Below, piece after piece: positions 63,903 to 64,000 of a stretch of 64,000 nt of DNA. The stretch is taken from NCBI GenBank assembly GCA_019090615.1, contig JAHRVQ010000047.1:57691-121690 (forward strand). The letters run 5' to 3'. A model generated the notes under the pieces. The model was not told the DNA's origin. It ran no database searches and worked only from the letters and a program-made list of their open reading frames with translations. The DNA is from Pseudomonadales bacterium (GTDB lineage Bacteria > Pseudomonadota > Gammaproteobacteria > Pseudomonadales > Azotimanducaceae). Position 1 is the stretch's first letter; each line of letters begins with the position of its first letter. A program made the translations under genes and the position numbers.

Positions 63903-64000
63903 ATGCCGAGCTAAAGCCCAGTAAACCATAGACTGGCTTGCAACTTAGTAGCAATTTCCTTCAAATCATTAAGACATTACCTGTAGCAAGTTTGTGATCA

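Overview
The window looks like a chromosomal segment of a marine-type gammaproteobacterium. Pointers are a cmoA/cmoB pair, uvrA with a LexA-type operator, a polar type IV pilus minor-pilin cluster, and a catabolic mix of CoA-transferases, amidohydrolase, enoyl-CoA hydratase, 2-keto-4-pentenoate hydratase and PF10118-type hydrolase. The gene mix resembles Cellvibrionales/Spongiibacteraceae, but that placement is inference. Coding density is high and genes lie on both strands. No rRNA, CRISPR array or complete insertion sequence is seen; one tRNA is present.

Layout. 1-8.1 kb: the 3' part of hutH, then a very large acidic secreted protein ending in DGT-rich repeats and closed by a perfect hairpin terminator. 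8.2-19.1 kb: CaiB/BaiF CoA-transferase, nitroreductase, YchJ-like protein, MHYT hybrid kinase, holin-like membrane protein, glycosyltransferase, esterase, membrane protein and amidohydrolase. 19.1-25.3 kb: a mostly leftward block with enoyl-CoA hydratase, TTC38-like protein, DUF924 protein, YhhQ-type transporter, SDR, a PTPS-family enzyme with an ExxHGH motif, and a DUF457-type membrane protein. 25.5-28.8 kb: two tandem HCCA-isomerase/DsbA-fold proteins, a PF10118 protein and a hydratase. 28.9-36.6 kb: leftward fimT-pilV-pilW-pilX-pilY1 operon with unusual leaders and an unusual PilY1. 36.6-38 kb: a small secreted protein and a stretch rich in RNA-like hairpins. 38-45.3 kb: aldehyde dehydrogenase with an acetolactate-synthase-like enzyme, NUDIX hydrolase, uvrA. 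45.4-60.8 kb: CinA-domain protein, phosphoesterases, PilZ/DUF1631 pair, hydrolases, RluA-family synthase, cmoB/cmoA, HNH nuclease, a second CoA-transferase, and a histidine kinase next to a REC-GGDEF-EAL protein. 61.2-64 kb: tRNA-Arg(TCG), then an integron region.

The right end is the most notable accessory part. An intact integron integrase gene (leftward, 62785-63738) has an attI-like flank on its right. A second, internally deleted copy of the integrase 5' region plus attI flank sits beside the tRNA at 61336-61465. A RelE/Phd-type toxin-antitoxin pair and a broken IS1182-type transposase lie between the two. Any active cassette array should start at about 63897 and continue past the window.

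Common themes. Cyclic-di-GMP and surface behaviour recur: GGDEF, PilZ/DUF1631, pili, MHYT sensor, giant secreted protein. Short imperfect tandem duplications (about 12-24 bp) recur at many unrelated loci, mostly between genes but sometimes adding residues to coding ends (PilX leader, YhhQ N terminus, NUDIX start, RluA loop). This suggests a lineage in which such duplications arise or persist unusually often.
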